The notes beneath the pieces are model-generated. The model was not told where the DNA came from. It saw only the letters and a list, made by a program, of their open reading frames with translations, and did not search any database. From CAZRCG01 sp964598565 (GTDB lineage Bacteria > Bdellovibrionota > UBA2394), in contig CAZRCG010000010.1 of assembly GCA_964598565.1 (NCBI GenBank), forward strand, positions 1 through 64,000: a stretch of DNA of 64,000 nucleotides, read 5' to 3'. Shown here piece after piece: positions 60,054-64,000 of the stretch (position 1 is the first letter of the stretch; every line of letters begins with the position of its first letter). The translations under genes were made by a program, and so were the position numbers.

Positions 60054-61550
60054 TTAGGTCCGCGACGCCTTAACCGCGCGGGTATCGGCCCAACGCTTAA
60101 TCTCTTTGATTTGCTCTGCCATCGTCGTCGCTAAAGGCACCATGCGCCCAGCAGCTTTAAAAAGATCTTCCATCGCGAGAGGGCGCTTATTATCTTTGTA
60201 AGCGAGTACGAGTCCAGACACGACCACCTGTTCACACTCGGCTCCGTTGAAGTTGTTCGTGGCCTTTGAAAGCTCCACCAAATTGAACTTCGAAGTGTCG
60301 AGGTCTCTCTTCTTAAGATGAACACTAAAAATCTGCTGTCGCTCTTTCTCAGAAGGAAGATCAACAAAAAAGATTTCGTCGAAGCGCCCTTTTCTTAGAA
60401 GCTCGGGCGGCAGACGATTAATTTCGTTGGCCGTGGCCGCCACGAAGACAGGCGTGGTATGCTCTTGCAGCCACGTAAGAAACGAGGAAAAGATACGCGC
60501 TGTTACGCCTTTGTCGCCTTGATCATATCCGGCGACTCCCTTTTCAATTTCTTCCAACCAAAGAATGGCGGGTGATACCGCTTCAATTTGTTGGATGGCC
60601 CTACGAAAACTCTCTTCAGGAGTTCCAAGAACGCCACCATACAATCGATTCATATCAAGCTTGTAGAGAGGTAGGTCCCATGACGCCGCAATGGCTTGGG
60701 TGCAAAGGCTTTTTCCGCAACCGCTAATCCCCGTCATGAGAATACCTTTTGGCATTCTAAGACCTGCCGCTTGAGCTTCTTTTGAAAAAAAGTCTGATCG
60801 ATCGCGAAGCCAATCTTTGAGGTTCTCGAGCCCTCCGATATCTTCCAGATCATACTTCGTCGGAACAAATTCTAAAACGCCATCGCGGCGAATAATGCGA
60901 GATTTCTCTTCAAAGATCGTCAACAGCGCGTCGCTCGTCAGTTCGCTCTTGCCGACGAGCATCTTTTGAAAAATGAGCTTGGCTTCATCGAGTGTTAGGC
61001 CCAAGGCGCCCTTCAGCAATTTCATACGCTGTTCTTCGTTTAGCTGCACCTTCAACTTAGGCAGCGATTTAAGTACGCTTTCAAAAATCGTTTGTAAATC
61101 ACTCTCATCTGGCAGAGAAAACTCCACCGTAATCAGTTCCTTCATCAAGTCGTCTGGAATTTCGGCTCTTGGTGAAATAAGAAAGAGGGTTTTGAATTTA
61201 TTCTTATTGAGTTGAAAGACATCACGAATCAAGCGCTTGAGCAGAGACATGGGTGCTAGAGACCATGAAAAATCTTTCACCACAAAGAGCTGGGGTGTTG
61301 GGTCGTTGAGAAATTTTTCGAGAGCTTCTTCAAGAGGTACTTTTTTTCCGTCTCCAAACCCTCTCGTTTGTGACCAAACAGAAAATCCTACCGGTTGACT
61401 GAAGCCCGACTGCGATAGTTTCTTAAGAGCTTGTTCGACGCGCTCTTCTTCCCAGCTTTCAATCCAGACGAGGGGATACTTCGAGGCCACGAGCCGCTTG
61501 ATTTCGTCATAGCTATTTCTTCGGAACGATTTTAGTTCGAGCTTCGCCAT
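60054..61550 (-). CDS. AAA+ ATPase, Ycf46 type
   Basis: The 498-aa protein has an N-terminal region (about 1-220) as in Ycf46 proteins, including KYPLVWIESWEEERVEQAL and FVVKDFSW, then an FtsH-like AAA domain: YDLEDIGGLENLKDWLRDRS, Walker A GILMTGISGCGKS (274-281), PAILWLEEIEKG as Walker B, and arginine finger region LPPELLRKGRFDEIFFVDLP. GGGAGAG is a good ribosome site. Ycf46 is encoded in algal plastids and cyanobacteria, with a role suggested in CO2 or photosynthesis control; in other bacteria the substrate is unknown. It is followed by the 162-aa protein. Confidence 0.88.
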   Translation of the reverse strand: MAKLELKSFRRNSYDEIKRLVASKYPLVWIESWEEERVEQALKKLSQSGFSQPVGFSVWSQTRGFGDGKKVPLEEALEKFLNDPTPQLFVVKDFSWSLAPMSLLKRLIRDVFQLNKNKFKTLFLISPRAEIPDDLMKELITVEFSLPDESDLQTIFESVLKSLPKLKVQLNEEQRMKLLKGALGLTLDEAKLIFQKMLVGKSELTSDALLTIFEEKSRIIRRDGVLEFVPTKYDLEDIGGLENLKDWLRDRSDFFSKEAQAAGLRMPKGILMTGISGCGKSLCTQAIAASWDLPLYKLDMNRLYGGVLGTPEESFRRAIQQIEAVSPAILWLEEIEKGVAGYDQGDKGVTARIFSSFLTWLQEHTTPVFVAATANEINRLPPELLRKGRFDEIFFVDLPSEKERQQIFSVHLKKRDLDTSKFNLVELSKATNNFNGAECEQVVVSGLVLAYKDNKRPLAMEDLFKAAGRMVPLATTMAEQIKEIKRWADTRAVKASRT

Positions 61551-61588
61551 GGATCTCTCCCGTAGCGAGGTCCTCCCCTGAGGAGCCT

Positions 61589-62329
61589 CTAGTTGTAGAG
61601 TCTCTTCGAATCGCTTTTAACGACTCTCAGTCGTTTTCGCATTCGTTGATAACGCCACTTGTCTAAACTGTTTTTAATCCACTGAAGCCCACTTTTACCG
61701 CGGCCTGATGGAGGTCGACGTGCCAGCACATAGCCCACCACAGCGCCCGATAAATGAGCGATGGTCGATATAGCCGATGTCTGACCTGGAGCTTGTGCAC
61801 TCCACAGAGCGTAAAATTCGATGGCCACCATGATATATGCAAAATATTTCATTTTCATCGGAAAGACAAAAAAGAACAAAACCACTTGGTGTGGCATGAC
61901 AACCGATACGCCCATGATACAGGCGAAGACAATGCCAGAGGCTCCGATCGTGGGGAGTCGATAGGTATCGGCATCGATTAATCCAAAGAGGCAAACGCAG
62001 AGACCTGTCAGAAGACCCGACCACAGACAAAACGATCGAAAGCGTGAAGTCCCCCAAAGATCTTGTAACATACTTCCGAACATCCACAGGCCCAGAGCAT
62101 TAAACAATAAATGCATCAGACCGCCATGAAGAAAAACCCAGGTGATCAATTGCCATACGGCCCCTTGAAAAACTAAAGAGGGGTTTAAGCCAAAAGTTTC
62201 AAGAAACCATCGGTACGACTGGGGTTCCGCCCAAGGGCCACCTTGAAGAGCCTGTTGAATGAGAAAGACAATGCTGCAGGCAATGGTAAACCCTTTGATA
62301 AGACCACGAAAGCGAGGAAGATACATCAT
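61589..62329 (-). CDS. Rhomboid-family intramembrane serine protease
   Basis: The 246-aa protein has six membrane helices. HGGLMHLLFNALGLWMFG is the conserved rhomboid helix, GASG places the catalytic serine at S131, and the catalytic histidine is H192 in IAHLSGAVVGYVLARRP. The Ser-His dyad is complete and the C-terminal basic tail (about 215-246) is cytosolic. The ATG overlaps the stop of the kinase gene (ATGA), so the two are coupled. The substrate is unknown. Tail-to-head spacing to the Ycf46-type ATPase is 38 nt on the other side. Confidence 0.92.
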   Translation of the reverse strand: MMYLPRFRGLIKGFTIACSIVFLIQQALQGGPWAEPQSYRWFLETFGLNPSLVFQGAVWQLITWVFLHGGLMHLLFNALGLWMFGSMLQDLWGTSRFRSFCLWSGLLTGLCVCLFGLIDADTYRLPTIGASGIVFACIMGVSVVMPHQVVLFFFVFPMKMKYFAYIMVAIEFYALWSAQAPGQTSAISTIAHLSGAVVGYVLARRPPSGRGKSGLQWIKNSLDKWRYQRMRKRLRVVKSDSKRLYN

Positions 62330-64000
62330 GGGCGCTTTAATCCTTCTATAAAGCTTTTATCGTGACTACCTGAAAGAAGCGAGGCTTCATCTTCAAGAGA
62401 GGTCTGGCGTAACATTTCTAAGATTTCATTCGCATTAATGAATCGGTCGTCCGGCTTTTTTTGAAGACATTTTAATATGATGATTTCCATTAATTCTGGA
62501 ATATCCGATTTGATCGAACGAGGCGAGGGAGGAGGCGTATGAAGATGATGATAGCCTGGATTTTCCATAGGAAAAGGTACTTGACCTGTGAGCATCTCAA
62601 AAAGGCATACGCCAAATGAGTAAATATCGGTTCGATGATCAATAGGAGCCCCTTCGACTTGTTCCGGTGACATAAAATAGGGCGTACCTCCAATAATTGA
62701 CTGCTCTGAATGGAGTTGATTCACAACCCGTGCCAATCCAAAATCCATGAGTTTTATAATCTTTGAATCGGTCAGCATCATGTTATTGGTGGTGATATCT
62801 CGATGAATCACCTTTTTTGAGTGGGCATAGGCCAGCGCTTTGAGAACTTGCTTTGCGAGAATGGTCGTGGTCGAAAGTCGAAAATGGCCCTTTTTCTTCA
62901 GTAACTCTCGGATGGTTTTTCCTTCAATAAACTCCATCGATATATAGTAGTTGCCGTCTTCAATGCCAGCGTCGAAGACGGTGACAATATGAAGATGGTT
63001 GAGAGCGGCTAAACTTTTAGCTTCTCGCAGAAATGTTTCCACTATTTTTTCGTCATGCTTAAAATGGGAATTTAGAATTTTCAACGCGACCTCTCGGCCT
63101 AAGATTCGATCGCGTGATCGATAGACAATCCCCATGCCTCCGCGGCCAATTTCTTCAATGCGCTCATATCGATGCCGGCCACGATCTTGCTGACTGAAGG
63201 CGGGAAAGCCCTCTTTTCGTTCGCGCGTCTTGTTCGCTTTCTTCACGTGCTCTTTGAGTCGAACAAGGTGAGTGCTGACCTGTTTAAAAAGGGGGTTTTC
63301 TCCAGCGATGCGTTCAAAAAGTTTTAGAGCGTCTTCGCTGCGATGGGATTTTTCAAACGAAAGGCCGAGGTAGTATAAAATATTTAAAATGGTATCGTCG
63401 ACGATGGCGTCGGGGTCTTCGCACCAGTGGTCATAGGCCTTCTGTAGATGTTGAGCCGCCTTCTTGAAGTTTCGTTTCTTCATGAAAGCTTTGCCGAGAA
63501 CGAGTTTGGCATTCTGAAACTGAGGGTCTTGCGCACCCACCCGCTCCAGAAGATCGATCGCTTGATTCATATGTCCTGACTTTAAAAGTGAAAGAGAAGC
63601 TTGGTAGGGATCATCATGTTTTAAGTGAAAGTCGAAGTCATTATTTTCGGACGACGTAAGTAAAGCGTTTTTAATCGAGGTCGGGGTAAAAAGTCGAAAC
63701 TGAATTTCAGGATAGGTCTTCTGAAGTTCTTCATAGAGAGTGACATTCTGTTCGTAAGCCTCTCGATGCACCAAGACACTTGAGAGACTTCGGGTCTCTT
63801 CAAGATACGATTTAAGCTCTTCAAGCTGACCGAAGAGCTGAGGAACCGACTCGCTCAAAAGATGAAGCGCCTTGCGGCGCTCTTCTTTCGGATCCACTAA
63901 GCCCCATCGTTCCCCTTGAGCTTCGATTTCCGATTTCAAAGAAGTCAAAAGAAGCTCGAAGTGGGCGAGGCTAATTTTATAACCAGAAAGAAATGTCCAA
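62326..64000 (-). CDS. TPR-containing Ser/Thr protein kinase (5' end outside window)
   Basis: The frame is open to the right edge and the apparent start at 63948 is a TTG without a ribosome site, so the gene continues beyond 64000. About the first 230 residues visible are helical with TPR-like repeats (MNQAIDLLERVGAQDPQFQN, NFKKAAQHLQKAYDHW). The kinase domain follows: GRGGMGIVYRSRDRILG, EVALKIL (the ATP-anchoring Lys), FLREAKSLAAL (the paired Glu), VIHRDITTNNMM and LMDFGLARV, then GTPYFMSPEQVEG and DIYSFGVCLFEML. The catalytic loop has Thr-Thr in place of Lys-Pro after HRDI, which is atypical. The stop overlaps the rhomboid start. It is likely a cytoplasmic signalling kinase. Confidence 0.9.
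   Translation of the reverse strand, partial: WTFLSGYKISLAHFELLLTSLKSEIEAQGERWGLVDPKEERRKALHLLSESVPQLFGQLEELKSYLEETRSLSSVLVHREAYEQNVTLYEELQKTYPEIQFRLFTPTSIKNALLTSSENNDFDFHLKHDDPYQASLSLLKSGHMNQAIDLLERVGAQDPQFQNAKLVLGKAFMKKRNFKKAAQHLQKAYDHWCEDPDAIVDDTILNILYYLGLSFEKSHRSEDALKLFERIAGENPLFKQVSTHLVRLKEHVKKANKTRERKEGFPAFSQQDRGRHRYERIEEIGRGGMGIVYRSRDRILGREVALKILNSHFKHDEKIVETFLREAKSLAALNHLHIVTVFDAGIEDGNYYISMEFIEGKTIRELLKKKGHFRLSTTTILAKQVLKALAYAHSKKVIHRDITTNNMMLTDSKIIKLMDFGLARVVNQLHSEQSIIGGTPYFMSPEQVEGAPIDHRTDIYSFGVCLFEMLTGQVPFPMENPGYHHLHTPPPSPRSIKSDIPELMEIIILKCLQKKPDDRFINANEILEMLRQTSLEDEASLLSGSHDKSFIEGLKRP

Overview
The window is a chromosomal segment, apparently of moderate GC, from a flagellated Gram-negative bacterium. 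Gene content fits the Bdellovibrionota/Oligoflexia (old deltaproteobacterial) area best. The evidence is a TIGR02147-family regulator next to a lipoprotein, a Bdellovibrio-style HNH endonuclease, many lipoproteins and secreted proteases, a type-B succinate dehydrogenase, a mitochondrial-type aconitase and an LDH-like malate dehydrogenase. The assignment is an inference from families, not from a marker gene.

Layout. 1-0.6 kb: 3' part of an IS110-family transposase. 0.9-12.4 kb: a flagellin fused to FG-GAP/VCBS-like sequence and lacking its C-terminal flagellin domain; the two halves of an MnmC-type tRNA-modification enzyme as separate genes (FAD part at 2-3 kb, MnmD at 7.3-8 kb); a TIGR02147/lipoprotein pair; a lone receiver domain; two glycosyltransferases; an AAA/DUF4143 ATPase; and a MarC-type membrane protein. 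12.7-16.7 kb: a large secreted protein and a protein-lysine-methyltransferase-like enzyme. 16.7-20.3 kb: an arsenic/organoarsenical resistance island (arsC, acr3, arsI and a merR-type regulator on the minus strand; a small thioredoxin and an ArsP permease on the plus strand). 20.4-26.6 kb: three large minus-strand genes (double zinc ribbon, glycine-rich 1058-aa protein, FN3 protein with a long acidic linker) that I cannot tie to a known system. 26.7-29.4 kb: a Phd/PIN toxin-antitoxin pair, a DMT transporter and a deoxyhypusine-synthase homologue. 29.4-33.3 kb: HDOD protein and aconitase.

33.4-42.6 kb is a secretion-rich accessory block: two divergent-sequence pilin-like proteins flank an operon with an S8 (subtilisin) lipoprotein and a catalytically defective S8 paralogue, followed by an HExxH metalloprotease. 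42.6-47.4 kb: sdhCAB and a sigma-54 activator. 47.5-57.6 kb: an ATPase pseudogene, MgtC-like protein, SDR enzyme, an operon of methyltransferase-like protein, S41 protease and speA, then mdh, a DUF4388-like protein and a sigma-32-type factor. 57.6-64 kb: a degenerate M48-like protein upstream of rpoH, HNH endonuclease, Ycf46-type AAA protein, rhomboid protease and a TPR-Ser/Thr kinase running off the window.

Cross-cutting observations. Central carbon genes (acn, sdhCAB, mdh) are scattered through the window. speA and the DHS homologue point to polyamine metabolism. At least eight genes have a sigma-70-like -10 hexamer only 6-7 nt before the start codon, which predicts leaderless transcripts. 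Two protease-family proteins (S8 at 38.4 kb, M48-like at 57.6 kb) have lost catalytic residues. No rRNA, tRNA or CRISPR array was recognised.
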